The notes under the pieces are model-generated. The model was not told the origin of the DNA and did no database searches. It saw only the letters and a list, made by a program, of their open reading frames with translations. Shown here in pieces: positions 1 to 9,432 of a stretch of DNA of 64,000 nt (its first letter is position 1; the number at the start of each line of letters is the position of its first letter). This DNA comes from Agromyces soli (lineage in GTDB: Bacteria; Actinomycetota; Actinomycetes; Actinomycetales; Microbacteriaceae). Location: contig NZ_CP094533.1 of the NCBI RefSeq assembly GCF_022811605.1, forward strand, positions 2,542,001 to 2,606,000, given 5' to 3'. The position numbers and the translations under genes were made by a program.

Positions 1-1
1 G

Positions 2-484
2 GTCGCCTTCGGCGCCTCGGAGGGCTCGATGGCCGCGGTCATCATCGCCTTCGTGATGCTCGGCATCGGCATCGGCATGGCCGAGACGGTGTCGAACGAG
101 CTCATCCTGACCAGCGCCCCGCCGGCGAAGGCCGGTGCCGCCTCGGCGGTGTCCGAGACGGCGTACGAACTCGGCGCGGTGCTCGGCACCGCGGTGCTCG
201 GCAGCATCATCGCCGCGCACTACGCGAGCTCGATGGTCGTGCCCTCCTCGCTGACGGCCGAGCAGGCGGATGCCGCCCGCGAGACCCTGGCGGGCGCCGC
301 GGCGGTGGCCTCCGATCTGCCGGCGAGCCAGGCGCAGCAGCTCATGGATGCGGCGGCCGTCGCGTTCGACGGCGGCGTGCTCGTCACCTCGCTCATCGGC
401 TTCGGCCTGATGCTCGTGGCGGCGACGATCGCGGCCCTCACGCTGCGCAACCCCGACCCGTCGCGGGAGACCGCGGAGCACTGA
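2..484 (+). CDS. MFS drug-efflux transporter, C-terminal part (DHA2 type)
   Basis: Open reading frame entering from the left edge; only the last about 160 residues are present. Two hydrophobic membrane segments flank the stretch ETVSNELILTSAPPAKAG, followed by a loop rich in Ala/Glu and a last membrane helix near the C-terminus. The motif with small residues and Pro after the helix is typical of 14-TM EmrB/QacA-type proton-driven exporters, so a multidrug exporter of the cell membrane is inferred. The substrate cannot be judged. The gene ends just before a strong hairpin shared with the convergent gene at 570-830. Confidence 0.8.
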   Translation, partial: VAFGASEGSMAAVIIAFVMLGIGIGMAETVSNELILTSAPPAKAGAASAVSETAYELGAVLGTAVLGSIIAAHYASSMVVPSSLTAEQADAARETLAGAAAVASDLPASQAQQLMDAAAVAFDGGVLVTSLIGFGLMLVAATIAALTLRNPDPSRETAEH

Positions 485-504
485 TCCCGGTGGCCCTGAC
501 GGGC

Positions 505-538
505 GAACGGCCGCCGCCCGAGTGGGCGGCGGCCGTTC
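505..538. terminator. Bidirectional hairpin terminator
   Basis: Perfect 15-bp inverted repeat (505-519 with 524-538, loop 520-523) lying between two convergent genes, so it can serve both. There is no long T-run, which is common for high-GC actinobacteria. Confidence 0.7.
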
Positions 539-569
539 ATCGTTCCGCTCGTCGGGCGCGGAACGCGGC

Positions 570-830
570 TCAGTAGACCTCGTCGTCGGGCGCGCTGCGC
601 TCGGTGCGCGTGACGCGGTCGCCGGTCGCCGGGTCGATGCTCGTCTGCGAGGTCGCGACCGAGCGGCGGCGCCGCGCGAGCAGCACGATGCCGATGATCA
701 CGATGACGACGCCGGCGCCCATCAGGATGTAGCCGACGAGCTGCAGGTCGATCCAGTCGACCGTGAGGTTCAGCGCGAACGCGAGGATGGCCCCGATGAC
801 GAACAGCAGGATGCCGAATCCGATACTCAT
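570..830 (-). CDS. DUF6458-type small membrane protein
   Basis: 86-aa protein starting [20 protein letters not shown]. It has two membrane helices (about residues 4-20 and 31-50), a basic RRRR patch after the second helix and a hydrophilic tail of about 35 residues. Size, order and the [17 protein letters not shown] start match the actinobacterial DUF6458 family, whose function is unknown. It is transcribed away from leuB; the two genes share the 831-966 intergenic region. Confidence 0.75.
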   Translation of the reverse strand: MSIGFGILLFVIGAILAFALNLTVDWIDLQLVGYILMGAGVVIVIIGIVLLARRRRSVATSQTSIDPATGDRVTRTERSAPDDEVY

Positions 831-966
831 GACGGACCCCTTTCACTTCCCGGGGCGGATCGCGCCCCGGTTCGATGAGGCGGATGCCTCGTTCGGGCCC
901 GAGCGTAGCGCGCAGCGCGGCACGCGGGACACTACGCTGGAGGGGCTGGCGCTCGAAGGAGAATTC

Positions 967-2040
967 ATGGTAACGACGGTCAAACTCGCGGTCATCCCTG
1001 GTGACGGCATCGGTCCCGAGGTCGTGGCGGAGGCGCTCAAGGCGCTCGACGCGGCGACGGTCGACAGCGGGATCGAGTTCGACCGGACCGAGTTCCAGCT
1101 CGGCGCCGCCCGCTATCTCGAGACGGGCGATGTGCTCACCGACGACGACCTCGCGGCCATCAAGTCCCACGACGCGATCCTGCTCGGCGCGGTCGGCGGC
1201 GTGCCGGGCGACCCGCGCCTCGTCGGCGCGAACATCGAGCGCGGCCTGCTGCTGAAGCTCCGATTCGACCTCGACCACTACGTGAACCTGCGCCCCTCGG
1301 TGCTGTACGAGGGGGTCCGGAGCCCCCTCGCCGAGCCCGGCGACGTCGACTTCGTCGTCGTCCGCGAGGGCACCGAGGGCCCGTACGTCGGCAACGGCGG
1401 CGCCATCCGCACCGGCACGCCGGCCGAGGTGGCCAACGAGGTTTCGGTGAACACGGCGTACGGCGTCGAACGGGTCGTGCGCTACGCCTTCGCGCTCGCG
1501 GCGAGCCGCCCGCGGCAGAAGCTCACCCTCGTGCACAAGACCAACGTGCTCGTGTTCGCCGGCTCTTTGTGGAAGCGCACGGTCGACCGGGTCGCCGAGG
1601 AGTACCCCGAGGTGACCGTCGACTATCTGCACGTCGACGCCGCCACGATCTTCCTCGTCACGGATCCTGGTAGATTCGACGTCATCGTCACGGACAACCT
1701 CTTCGGCGACATCCTCACCGATCTGGCCGGCGCAATCAGCGGCGGCATCGGACTCGCGGCCTCGGGCAACATCAACCCCGACGGCACGTTCCCGAGCATG
1801 TTCGAGCCGGTGCACGGTTCCGCGCCGGACATCGCCGGGAAGGGCATCGCCGACCCGACCGCCGCCATCGGCTCCGTCGCGCTCCTCCTCCGCCACCTCG
1901 GCGAGGCCGAGGCGGCCGAGCGGGTGGAGCGGGCGATCGCCGCCGACGTCGCCGAGCGCGGCGACCGGCCCCGATCGACCTCCGAGATCGGCGACCAGAT
2001 CGCGGCACGCATTCAGGCCCTGCAGCCCGCGCACTCGTAG
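967..2040 (+). CDS. leuB: 3-isopropylmalate dehydrogenase
   Basis: 357-aa protein. It oxidises and decarboxylates (2R,3S)-3-isopropylmalate with NAD+ in leucine biosynthesis in the cytoplasm. Visible family marks are [10 protein letters not shown] at residues 9-18, the catalytic HKTNVL segment in the middle and [12 protein letters not shown] with the metal-binding Asp residues, followed by [15 protein letters not shown]. The reading frame is open further upstream, but the ATG at 967 is preceded by AAGGAG at 956-961 and matches the usual family start. A possible -10 box TACGCT lies at 933-938. ilvE follows after 28 nt, so leuB-ilvE-GNAT probably form one operon. Confidence 0.95.
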   Translation: MVTTVKLAVIPGDGIGPEVVAEALKALDAATVDSGIEFDRTEFQLGAARYLETGDVLTDDDLAAIKSHDAILLGAVGGVPGDPRLVGANIERGLLLKLRFDLDHYVNLRPSVLYEGVRSPLAEPGDVDFVVVREGTEGPYVGNGGAIRTGTPAEVANEVSVNTAYGVERVVRYAFALAASRPRQKLTLVHKTNVLVFAGSLWKRTVDRVAEEYPEVTVDYLHVDAATIFLVTDPGRFDVIVTDNLFGDILTDLAGAISGGIGLAASGNINPDGTFPSMFEPVHGSAPDIAGKGIADPTAAIGSVALLLRHLGEAEAAERVERAIAADVAERGDRPRSTSEIGDQIAARIQALQPAHS

Positions 2041-2068
2041 CATCCGAAGCATCCGAAAGAAGACGACC

Positions 2069-3184
2069 ATGACCATCGACCTTCCCCTTCAGGCCCCCAC
2101 CGCCGCCGGTCTCATCTGGCAGACCGTGCGCAACGCCGACGCGAAGTCCGACGCCGAGCGCGAGGCGATCCTCGCCGACCCGGGCTTCGGCCAGCACTTC
2201 ACCGACCACATGGTCGACGTCTGCTGGAGCGAGAAGGGCGGCTGGCACCGCCCGCGCGTCTCGCCGTACGGCCCGATCCAGCTCGATCCGGCTGCCGCGG
2301 TACTGCACTACGCGCAGGAGATCTTCGAGGGGCTCAAGGCGTACCGTCACGCCGACGGCTCGATCTGGACGTTCCGCCCCGAGGCGAACGCCGCCCGCCT
2401 GCAGCGTTCCGCGAAGCGGATGGCCCTGCCGGAGCTGCCCGAGTCGATCTTCCTCGACTCGCTGCGTCAGCTCATCGCGGTCGACGGCGCCTGGGTGCCG
2501 AGCGCCGACGAGACGAGCCTCTACCTGCGCCCGTTCATGTTCGCCAAGGAGGCCTTCCTCGGCGTCCGCCCGGCGAAGAAGGTCGCGTACTACCTCATCG
2601 CCAGCCCGGCCGCCGCGTACTTCCCCGGTGGCGTGAAGCCCGTGAACATCTGGCTGTCGACCGACTACGCCCGCGCGGGCAAGGGCGGCACCGGTGCGGC
2701 GAAGACCGGCGGCAACTACGCGTCGAGCCTGCTGCCGCAGGCCGAGGCCGCCGAGCGCGGCTGCCAGCAGGTGCTGTTCCTCGACGACGAGCGCAACCTC
2801 GAGGAGCTCGGCGGCATGAACGTCGTGCTCGTCACGAAGGACGGCCGCCTCATCACGCCCGAGTCGGACTCGATCCTCGAGGGCATCACGCGCGACTCCA
2901 TCCTGCAGCTCGCCCGCGACCGCGGCCTCACGGTCGAGCACCGCAAGGTCTCGATCGACGAGTGGCGCGAGGGCGCGGCATCCGGTGAGATCGTCGGCGC
3001 GTTCGCCTGCGGCACCGCCGCGGTGGTCGTGCCGATCGGGCGCCTGCTCGCCGAGGACTTCGAGATCGTGCACGAGGGCGACGCCGCGGCCGAGCTCGCG
3101 CTGTCGCTGCGCGACGAGCTCACCGGCATCCAGTACGGCCGAGTCGAGGACCGCCACGGCTGGATGACGCGGCTCGACGCATGA
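2069..3184 (+). CDS. ilvE: Branched-chain amino acid aminotransferase
   Basis: 371-aa class IV PLP enzyme that transfers amino groups between glutamate and the keto acids of Leu, Ile and Val. The segment [13 protein letters not shown] (about 81-93), the PLP-lysine context [12 protein letters not shown] (Lys about 212) and EELGGMNVV are diagnostic. Length is normal. It follows leuB by 28 nt and its stop overlaps the next start by 4 nt (ATGA), which suggests translational coupling in a branched-chain amino acid operon. Confidence 0.96.
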   Translation: MTIDLPLQAPTAAGLIWQTVRNADAKSDAEREAILADPGFGQHFTDHMVDVCWSEKGGWHRPRVSPYGPIQLDPAAAVLHYAQEIFEGLKAYRHADGSIWTFRPEANAARLQRSAKRMALPELPESIFLDSLRQLIAVDGAWVPSADETSLYLRPFMFAKEAFLGVRPAKKVAYYLIASPAAAYFPGGVKPVNIWLSTDYARAGKGGTGAAKTGGNYASSLLPQAEAAERGCQQVLFLDDERNLEELGGMNVVLVTKDGRLITPESDSILEGITRDSILQLARDRGLTVEHRKVSIDEWREGAASGEIVGAFACGTAAVVVPIGRLLAEDFEIVHEGDAAAELALSLRDELTGIQYGRVEDRHGWMTRLDA

Positions 3185-3669
3185 CGACGGCTCCCATGGA
3201 GCGCGCGACGGCCGGGTCCTTTCGGATCCGGCCGTTCGCCGTCGCCGACACCGAAGCGATCGTGGCGCTCTGGCGCGCGGCCGGGCTCGTGAAGCCCTGG
3301 AACGACCCCTACCTCGACATCGAGCGCAAGCTCACGGTGCAGCCGGAGCTGTTCCTCGTGGCGGAGGCGACCGCTTCTGCTGCCGTCGTCGGCTCCGCGA
3401 TGGCGGGCTACGACGGGCACCGCGGCTGGGTGAACTACCTCGCGGTCGCCGATCCCGAGCGGGGCACCGGGCTCGGCCGGGCGCTCATGGCCGAGGTCGA
3501 GCGGCTGCTGCTCGAGCGCGGCTGTCCGAAGCTGAATCTGCAGGTGCGTACCTCGAACACCGCGGTGATCGCGTTCTACGAGCGGCTCGGCTACCGGCTC
3601 GACGATGCGGTGAGCCTCGGCAAGCGCCTGATCCCCGACGGGCCGGCTGCCTCGGTGGCACGCGGCTAG
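3181..3669 (+). CDS. GNAT family acetyltransferase (YpeA-like)
   Basis: 162-aa acetyl-CoA-dependent N-acetyltransferase. The N-terminal part [22 protein letters not shown] and the acetyl-CoA loop [10 protein letters not shown], followed by [22 protein letters not shown], fit the YpeA subgroup. The start overlaps the ilvE stop by 4 nt (ATGA), so it is co-translated with ilvE. The acceptor substrate is unknown; position in the operon does not prove a role in amino acid metabolism. Confidence 0.85.
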   Translation: MTTAPMERATAGSFRIRPFAVADTEAIVALWRAAGLVKPWNDPYLDIERKLTVQPELFLVAEATASAAVVGSAMAGYDGHRGWVNYLAVADPERGTGLGRALMAEVERLLLERGCPKLNLQVRTSNTAVIAFYERLGYRLDDAVSLGKRLIPDGPAASVARG

Positions 3670-3695
3670 CCTCGGGTGGGGCCGCCGCACGCGGC

Positions 3696-3707
3696 TAGGC
3701 TTGGCGT
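3696..3707 (+). promoter_or_regulatory. -10 box for leaderless start of the FAH-family gene
   Basis: TAGGCT at 3696-3701 sits 6 nt before the ATG at 3708 and no Shine-Dalgarno sequence is present, the pattern of a leaderless actinobacterial transcript. A 14-nt near-repeat of this stretch (GCACGCGGCTAG) also lies at the end of the preceding gene. Confidence 0.5.
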
Positions 3708-4484
3708 ATGAAGATCGCGCGGTTCAGCCATGACGACACCATCTCCTACGGCATCGTCGACGAGGACGAGCACGAGCTCGTCGTGCTGAAGGCCGATCCG
3801 CTGTTCGCCGGCTTCGACCCGACGGGGGAGCGCGTGCCGCTGTCGGCCGTGAAGCTGCTCGCGCCGGTGATCCCGCGCTCGAAGATCGTCGCCGTCGGCA
3901 AGAACTATCACGAGCACGCCGCCGAGATGGGCGGCGAGGCGCCGGCCGAGCCGCTGCTGTTCCTGAAGCCCAACACCTCGGTCATCGGTCCGGGCGACGC
4001 GATCGTGCTGCCGCCGCAGAGCGAGCAGGTCGAGCACGAGGGCGAACTCGCCGTCGTCATCGGCCGCATCGCCCGCAACGTGCGCGAGGAGGACGCCGAG
4101 GACGTCATCTTCGGCTACACGATCGCCAACGACGTCACCGCCCGCGACCTGCAGCGCCGCGACGGTCAGTGGACCCGCGCCAAGGGCTTCGACACCTTCT
4201 GCCCGCTCGGCCCGGTCATCGAGACCGACGTGGATTTCGCGGCCGGCACGATCGAGACCCGCGTGGGTGACGACGTGCGCCAGCATGGCCGGCTCGCCGA
4301 CCTCGTGCACTCGGTGCCCGCGATCGTGGCGTACGCCTCGAGCGTGTTCACGCTGCTGCCGGGCGACGTGATCCTCACCGGCACGCCTGCCGGCGTCGGC
4401 CCGCTCGTCGACGGCGACTCCGTCGAGGTGACGGTGTCGGGCATCGGCACGCTGCAGAACTCGGTGCGCGCCGCCGCGCAGTAG
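3708..4484 (+). CDS. Fumarylacetoacetate hydrolase family protein
   Basis: 258-aa metal-dependent hydrolase/decarboxylase of the FAH superfamily. Seen are IVAVGKNYHEHAAEMG near residue 65, FLKPNTSVIGPGDAIVLP, the metal-ligand set in EHEGELAVVIGR, and the C-terminal GDVILTGTPAGVGPLVDGD. These residues place it with cytoplasmic enzymes acting on 2-keto acids (acylpyruvases, oxaloacetate decarboxylases); the exact substrate is not visible. It is a single gene with its own probable leaderless promoter and converges on the aminotransferase gene, 17 nt apart. Confidence 0.88.
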   Translation: MKIARFSHDDTISYGIVDEDEHELVVLKADPLFAGFDPTGERVPLSAVKLLAPVIPRSKIVAVGKNYHEHAAEMGGEAPAEPLLFLKPNTSVIGPGDAIVLPPQSEQVEHEGELAVVIGRIARNVREEDAEDVIFGYTIANDVTARDLQRRDGQWTRAKGFDTFCPLGPVIETDVDFAAGTIETRVGDDVRQHGRLADLVHSVPAIVAYASSVFTLLPGDVILTGTPAGVGPLVDGDSVEVTVSGIGTLQNSVRAAAQ

Positions 4485-4501
4485 CGGTCGCCTGGGATTC
4501 C

Positions 4502-5554
4502 CTACCGCGCCGAGACGGCGGCGCCGCGGAGGGCGCGGGCGGCGAGCTCGACGTCCTCCTCGTCGTTCCAGAGGTGGAACGCGACCCGGGCGCGGCCGGC
4601 CCGTCCGGAGGCGATGATCCCGGCGGCGGTGAGCGCGCCGAGGTCGCAGCCGGTCTCGTCGGGCCAGCTCACGATCGCGCTGTCGGACGCCTCGAGCCCG
4701 ATCGCCGCACGGAACGCGTTCGCGAGCGACAAGTCGAAGTCGCGGACGCCGGCGAGATCGAGCGAGGCGGCGAAGCCGAGGGCGGCCTCGGCGCCGGCCC
4801 AGGCGTTCCACGCGGGGGAGACCTCGAAGCGGCGCGCGCCGTCGGCGAGGTAGAGCTCGGGGCCGTAGCAGGAGGCCCATGGGTCGCCGCCCGAGTACCA
4901 GCCGGCGGTCGTGTGCGAGGCGAACTCGGCGATCGCCCGGTCGGAGAACGCGGCGAACGCGGCCCCGCGCGGCGCACCGAGCCACTTGTAGGCGTGGCAG
5001 ACGACGAGGTCGGCGTCGATGCCGGTGGTCGGCATCCAGCCGGTCGCCTGCGTCGTGTCGACGAGCAGCAGGGCGCCGTTCGCCCGGGCAGCGGCGGAGA
5101 TCTCCGCCATCCGCGCCACCTCGCCCGTCGCGGACTGCACGAGCGAGCAGGAGACGAGCCAGGTGCGCTCGCTGATCGCGTCGGCGAGGGCGTCGAGCGG
5201 CACGTGCCGCACGCGGAGGTCGCCGCGGGCGAGGAACGGCGCGACGACCGAGGAGAAGTCCCCGTCGACGCAGAGCACCTCGGCGCCGGCCGGGGCGGAA
5301 GCCGCGGCGATACCGGTGAAGACGGAGACCTGCGATCCGGTGGCGATGCGCTCGGCGGTGGTGCCGAGGAGCGTCGCGGCGTGCCCGCGAGCCCGTTCGA
5401 GGGCGGCCGAGTAGTCGGGGGCCGTGGCCTGGCCGGCGCTCCAGCGCTCGAGGTCGGCGCGCACGGCGTCGCGGGTCGCGGCGGCCGGCAGGCCGAGGGT
5501 GCAGGCGGCGAGGTAGCCGCGCCCCGCCTGGAATGCTGAACGGACCGGATGCAT
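4502..5554 (-). CDS. Aminotransferase class V-fold PLP-dependent enzyme
   Basis: 350-aa PLP enzyme of the NifS/selenocysteine-lyase-like fold. The PLP-binding lysine is in VVCHAYKWLGAPRG, with the preceding LLVDTTQATGWMP supplying the Asp that contacts the pyridine ring. The frame extends 18 codons upstream, but the ATG at 5554 fits the usual beginning of such proteins. It is transcribed divergently from a LysR regulator 82 nt away, the common arrangement in which LysR controls its neighbour. Substrate unknown. Confidence 0.82.
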   Translation of the reverse strand: MHPVRSAFQAGRGYLAACTLGLPAAATRDAVRADLERWSAGQATAPDYSAALERARGHAATLLGTTAERIATGSQVSVFTGIAAASAPAGAEVLCVDGDFSSVVAPFLARGDLRVRHVPLDALADAISERTWLVSCSLVQSATGEVARMAEISAAARANGALLLVDTTQATGWMPTTGIDADLVVCHAYKWLGAPRGAAFAAFSDRAIAEFASHTTAGWYSGGDPWASCYGPELYLADGARRFEVSPAWNAWAGAEAALGFAASLDLAGVRDFDLSLANAFRAAIGLEASDSAIVSWPDETGCDLGALTAAGIIASGRAGRARVAFHLWNDEEDVELAARALRGAAVSAR

Positions 5555-5636
5555 GCTTCGAGTCTCCGCCGCGGCCGATTCATTCGACAAGAGCAGGTAT
5601 TCGATCAATCACATGCCATCTGCTTATGATTCATTC
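5555..5636. promoter_or_regulatory. Divergent control region with direct repeats
   Basis: 82-nt gap between the aminotransferase and LysR genes. A perfect 9-bp direct repeat GATTCATTC occurs at 5577-5585 and 5628-5636. TATGAT at 5625-5630 ends 6 nt before the LysR ATG, so LysR is probably leaderless and the second repeat overlaps its promoter. The spacing is compatible with two LysR tetramer contacts, which is an inference. Confidence 0.45.
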
Positions 5637-6605
5637 ATGTCGGATGCCTCCACCGAAGCCCTCGCTGACGCGATCGAGCTGCAGACCGTGCGGGTCGTGC
5701 GCGCCATCGCGGAGCACCGCACCCTCACTGCCGCTGCCGCGGCGCTGGGCTACAGCCAGCCCGCGGTGAGCCAGCAACTGCGTCGCTTCGAGCAGCGCAC
5801 CGGCGTCGCGCTCGTCGAGCGGGTGGGCCGAGGCATCCGCCTCACCGAAGCGGGGCGCGCCCTCGCCCGGCACGCCCACGCCGTCGCGACGAGCCTCGAA
5901 GCCGCGGCGGGGGAGCTCGCCGCACTCCGGGGCCTGCGGGCCGGGCGGGTGCGACTCGTCGCGTTCCCCTCGGCCTCGCCGAGCCTCGTGCCGCGACTGA
6001 TCGCGGCGCTCACGGCGAGCCATCCGGGCGTCGAGGTCACCTACGTCGAGGCGGAGCCGCCGGAGGCCGTCGCCGCCGTGCGCGAGGACCGCGCCGACCT
6101 CGCGATCACCTTCAGCTACCCGGGCGACCGCAACGACCCGCACCGAGAGAGCGCGCGCGGGCTCGAGGTGCGGTCGTACGCGCACGAGCCGATGCGCCTC
6201 GTGCTGCCCGGCGACCACCCCGCCGCAGGGGCCGACGTCGTCTCGCTCGCCGAGCTCGGCGACGAGCCGTGGATCGCCGGCTGCCCCCGCTGCCGCGGGC
6301 ACCTGCTCGAACTCTGCGCCGAGGCGGGCTTCTCGCCGCGCATCGCCTTCGAGACCGACAACTTCGTCGCCGTCGAGGGCATGGTCGCGCAGGGCCTCGG
6401 GGTGGCGCTGCTGCCGGCGCTCGCGCTCGCGGCCGCGCCGAGGCATCCGGCCGTCGTCACCCGGCCCACCGATCACGGCGACGAGCGCTCCCTGCACCTC
6501 GTCACCGCGCGCGGCGCGGAGCGGGTGCCCGCGATCGCCGCAGCGCTTGCCGCGCTCGCCGTGCTGCGGGAGGGCGCCGCCACTACGATTGACGGTGATG
6601 TCTGA
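5637..6605 (+). CDS. LysR family transcriptional regulator
   Basis: 322-aa regulator. The winged HTH is at the N-terminus ([26 protein letters not shown], about residues 25-50), then [18 protein letters not shown], followed by a substrate-binding domain starting near residue 95. A CPRCRG segment is found in the effector domain. The ATG at 5637 is chosen because TATGAT lies 6 nt upstream; an ATG at 5613 is possible. It probably controls the divergent aminotransferase. Its end overlaps gltX by 8 nt. Confidence 0.88.
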   Translation: MSDASTEALADAIELQTVRVVRAIAEHRTLTAAAAALGYSQPAVSQQLRRFEQRTGVALVERVGRGIRLTEAGRALARHAHAVATSLEAAAGELAALRGLRAGRVRLVAFPSASPSLVPRLIAALTASHPGVEVTYVEAEPPEAVAAVREDRADLAITFSYPGDRNDPHRESARGLEVRSYAHEPMRLVLPGDHPAAGADVVSLAELGDEPWIAGCPRCRGHLLELCAEAGFSPRIAFETDNFVAVEGMVAQGLGVALLPALALAAAPRHPAVVTRPTDHGDERSLHLVTARGAERVPAIAAALAALAVLREGAATTIDGDV

Positions 6606-8118
6606 CACGGCCCACCCCACGACCACGGCGAGCGGAAGCGACATCCGCGTCCGCTTCTGCCCCTCACCCACCGGCACCCCGCACGTCGGGCTCGTGCGCA
6701 CCGCCCTGTTCAACTGGGCGTACGCACGGCACACCGGCGGCACCTTCGTCTTCCGCATCGAGGACACCGACGCCGCGCGCGACAGCGAGGAGAGCTACCA
6801 GCAGATCCTCGAAGCGCTCGGATGGCTCGGCCTGAACTGGGACGAGGGCATCGGCGTCGGCGGTCCGCACGAGCCGTACCGGCAGTCGCAGCGCGGCGGG
6901 ATCTACGCCGAGGTGATCGAGAAGCTGAAGGCCTCCGGGCACCTCTACGAGTCGTTCTCGACCGCGGAGGAGATCGATGCCCGCAACGAGGCCGCCGGCC
7001 GCCCCAAGCAGCTCGGCTACGACAACTTCGACCGTGAACTGACGGAGGAGCAGAAGGCCGCGTTCCGCGCCGAGGGCCGCGAGCCCGCGCTGCGCCTGCG
7101 CGTGCCCGAGGCCGACCTCGGCTTCGACGACCTCGTGCGCGGCCGCATCGACTTCCCAGTCGGCTCCACCACCGACTTCGTCGTCGTGCGCCCCAACGGC
7201 GCACCGCTGTACACGCTCGTGAACCCCGTCGACGACGCGCTCATGGGCATCACGCACGTGCTGCGCGGCGAGGACCTGCTGAGCTCCACGCCGCGCCAGA
7301 TCGCGCTGTACCGCGCGCTCATCGACGTGGGCGTGGCGAGCTTCATCCCGCGCTTCGGGCACTTGCCGTACGTGATGGGGGAGGGCAACAAGAAGCTCTC
7401 CAAGCGCGACCCCGAGTCGAACCTGTTCCACCACCGCGACCGCGGCTTTATCCCCGAGGGGCTCGTGAACTACCTGGCGCTGCTCGGCTGGGGCTTCTCG
7501 GCCGACCGCGACGTGTTCAGCCGCGAGGAGCTCGTCGAGAAGTTCGACGTCGCCGACGTGAACCCGAACCCCGCGCGCTTCGACCAGAAGAAGGCCGACG
7601 CGATCAACGGCGACCACATCCGCCTGCTGGAGCTCGCCGACTTCACCGCGCGGACCGTGCCGTACCTGCAGGCCGCCGGCGTCGTCGAGACGCCGATCAC
7701 GCCCGCGCAGGAGGCCGTGCTCGTCGAGGTCGCTCCGCTCGTGCAGGAGCGCATCACCGTGCTCGGCGAGGTGCCCGGGCTCGTCTCGTTCCTCTTCACG
7801 GATGCCTCGGCGCTCGCGTACGACGCCGACGCCGTCTCGGGCCTGCCCGCGAACGCCGCCGAGGTGCTCGACGCGGCCCGTGCCGCCCTCGGCGCGCTGC
7901 CGGCGGAGTCGTGGACCCACCTCGAGATCGAGGAGGCCCTGCGCGGCGCCCTCATCGACGGGCTCGGCCTGAAGCCCCGCGTGGCCTTCGGTCCCGTGCG
8001 CGTCGCCGTCTCCGGACGGCGGGTGTCGCCGCCGCTCTTCGAGTCGATGCAGATCCTCGGCAAGATCGATTCGCTCGCCCGGATCGACCGCCTCGCGGGG
8101 GAGATCGCCGGGGCGTAA
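6598..8118 (+). CDS. gltX: Glutamate-tRNA ligase
   Basis: 506-aa class I aminoacyl-tRNA synthetase that charges tRNA-Glu (and in many actinobacteria tRNA-Gln, later amidated). The HIGH-type motif is in [21 protein letters not shown] and the KMSKS-type motif is KKLSKRD. Length and the C-terminal anticodon-binding part are normal. The ATG at 6598 lies inside the end of the LysR gene; TACGAT at 6584-6589 is a possible -10 box 8 nt upstream, so expression may be leaderless and independent. A tRNA-Gln gene follows 113 nt downstream. Confidence 0.96.
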   Translation: MSDTAHPTTTASGSDIRVRFCPSPTGTPHVGLVRTALFNWAYARHTGGTFVFRIEDTDAARDSEESYQQILEALGWLGLNWDEGIGVGGPHEPYRQSQRGGIYAEVIEKLKASGHLYESFSTAEEIDARNEAAGRPKQLGYDNFDRELTEEQKAAFRAEGREPALRLRVPEADLGFDDLVRGRIDFPVGSTTDFVVVRPNGAPLYTLVNPVDDALMGITHVLRGEDLLSSTPRQIALYRALIDVGVASFIPRFGHLPYVMGEGNKKLSKRDPESNLFHHRDRGFIPEGLVNYLALLGWGFSADRDVFSREELVEKFDVADVNPNPARFDQKKADAINGDHIRLLELADFTARTVPYLQAAGVVETPITPAQEAVLVEVAPLVQERITVLGEVPGLVSFLFTDASALAYDADAVSGLPANAAEVLDAARAALGALPAESWTHLEIEEALRGALIDGLGLKPRVAFGPVRVAVSGRRVSPPLFESMQILGKIDSLARIDRLAGEIAGA

Positions 8119-8136
8119 TCGGTCCTGTTTCCTGTC

Positions 8137-8184
8137 CCGCGGCCCCGGCTCGCTGAGCCCCGCTCAGTTTGGCCGGGGCCGCGG
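8137..8184 (+). terminator. Long GC hairpin after gltX
   Basis: 13-bp perfect inverted repeat (8137-8149 with 8172-8184) enclosing a smaller CTGAG/CTCAG stem. It lies 18 nt after the gltX stop; no T-run follows. It overlaps the likely promoter of the tRNA gene. Confidence 0.55.
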
Positions 8185-8197
8185 CGTAGGCTACAGT
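8168..8197 (+). promoter_or_regulatory. Probable tRNA-Gln promoter
   Basis: TTTGGC (8168-8173) and TACAGT (8192-8197) are separated by 18 bp and stand about 35 nt before the tRNA-Gln 5' end. The fit to the housekeeping sigma consensus is fair. Confidence 0.45.
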
Positions 8198-8231
8198 TGA
8201 CTCTCGGCCCGGTACTCCGGTTTCGGGCCAT

Positions 8232-8306
8232 TGGGGTATGGTGTAATTGGCAACACGGCTGATTCTGGTTCAGTTGTTCTTGGTTCGAGTCCAGGTACCC
8301 CAGCCA
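8232..8306 (+). tRNA. tRNA-Gln (anticodon CUG)
   Basis: 75 nt including an encoded CCA. The acceptor stem TGGGGTA pairs with TACCCCA, the D stem is GTGT/ACAC, the anticodon stem is GCTGA/TCAGT with loop TTCTGGT (anticodon CTG), and the T arm is CTTGG-TTCGAGT-CCAGG, discriminator G. All stems close. It is the site at which the accessory region to the right begins, and tRNA 3' ends are usual integration sites. Confidence 0.95.
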
Positions 8307-8362
8307 GAGTGTCCTTGTTCAAACCAAGGAACGAAAGAACTGAATTTTCGAAGTTCAACGAC

Positions 8363-8394
8363 AAGCTCCCCGCTGAATTGCGGGGAGCTTTTTC
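8363..8394 (+). terminator. Rho-independent terminator of tRNA-Gln
   Basis: Perfect 11-bp stem (8363-8373 with 8380-8390), 6-nt loop, followed by TTTT. It serves the tRNA transcript and lies antisense inside the recombinase frame, so this piece of that frame is likely original chromosomal DNA. Confidence 0.85.
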
Positions 8395-9347
8395 GTCTGC
8401 TGATGAGGCCGCGAGGACGGCGCTGCCGAGGCTCTGGAAGACCTCGTTTACCTCTGTGAGTTCGACGTCGAGCATGACGCCTTCAGGTGCTCGGTAGACA
8501 CGAGTACGTGTGTAGAAGACTGCCAGCAGCTCCCTGCGGATGTCGTCCTTGGCGTTCCTGAAGAGCTCGGCAGGATCGCGGAGCAGCTCGAGATAAGCGA
8601 GCGCAGTCTCAGCGCCGTAGCTCATGCGCTCGGCAGACTGCTCGAGCTTTTCCGCGATGACGCCCTTGCGAAGCGCAACTTGCTCCAGTCGTTCTCGAAG
8701 CTTCGGCGTAGCGATGGTGCCGTCGGCGGCGAGTTCTACGAGGCGCTCCTCCTGCGCCTCCAGATCGTCAAGCTCGCGCTGGAGCGCGGACTTCGCGTCG
8801 GCATCGGCATCGATCATGCTTTGGAGCGTCGTTGTAAGCAGCTGCCGTAGTGTCGCGATGGCCTCGGCGTCGATGCGGATGAGCTTGAGTTTCTTCGCAA
8901 TTTCATCCTCGATGTCTTCGATCCGAAAGCCGGTCGTGGGGCAGCCAACGCGATTACGGGCTGCGCAGGTGTAGTACTCGTACGTTCCGCCGTTGCCGGT
9001 GTTCTGGCTATACACGAGTCGACTAAGACGCCCAGCAGCGTGACAGGCGCCGCAGACGAGGTGTCCTCGCAAGTAGTGGAAGTGCTTCATGTCGCGGTCG
9101 CCATCGCGGTTGCGCGAGTTGAGGATCGTCTGCACTTTGATGAAGAGTTCCTTCGTCGCGATGGGCTCGTGCCTTCCGGTATAGAGGCGTCCTTTGTAGC
9201 GAATGATTCCGGTGTAGATTGTGCCCATCTCATGTGCTTTGACTATGCGGGAAGTGCTTTTGCTTTTCAAGGCTCTTCGTGCCGTAGAAATTACAACGTT
9301 CTCGAACGGAATATTGACGGTGCTGCCTGACGCGTCATAATCACGAG

Positions 9348-9432
9348 TCCTCGCTCATGCGGAGCGACTTGAACGTGATCCACCCTGGATCGCGGGTCGC
9401 TCGCATGAAGGAGGTCTCGCCATGAGCGAGGA
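9348..9432 (+). promoter_or_regulatory. Alternative hairpins around the RBS of the RHH gene
   Basis: A 14-nt arm at 9355-9368 pairs with 9396-9408 (one bulge), with a second GATCCA/TGGATC stem in its loop. The overlapping segment 9348-9359 is also perfectly complementary for 12 nt to 9421-9432, which covers the ATG of the next gene. The two pairings exclude each other, and the AAGGAGG ribosome site (9408-9414) abuts the first. This could be an RNA switch or an operator bound by the encoded RHH protein. Confidence 0.4.

Larger units (their letters stand above)
8191..9270 (-). pseudogene. Large serine recombinase, N-terminally truncated
   Basis: 359 codons. The start retains the end of the recombinase domain (GTIYTGIIRYKGRLYTGRHEPI), then the zinc ribbon with CGAC and a later Cys pair (about residues 75-112), then a coiled-coil region (about 140-220). 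The N-terminal resolvase catalytic domain with its serine is absent, and upstream DNA does not contain it, so it cannot recombine. The frame continues through the tRNA-Gln terminator and the whole tRNA gene in antisense and stops only at 8191, so the last about 65 residues are probably not native protein. The true C-terminus is likely near 8395. Confidence 0.8.

Noticed and set aside
8231..8497. Plus-strand ORFs starting in tRNA-Gln
   Set aside because: They begin within the tRNA and run through its terminator, so they are not plausible genes.
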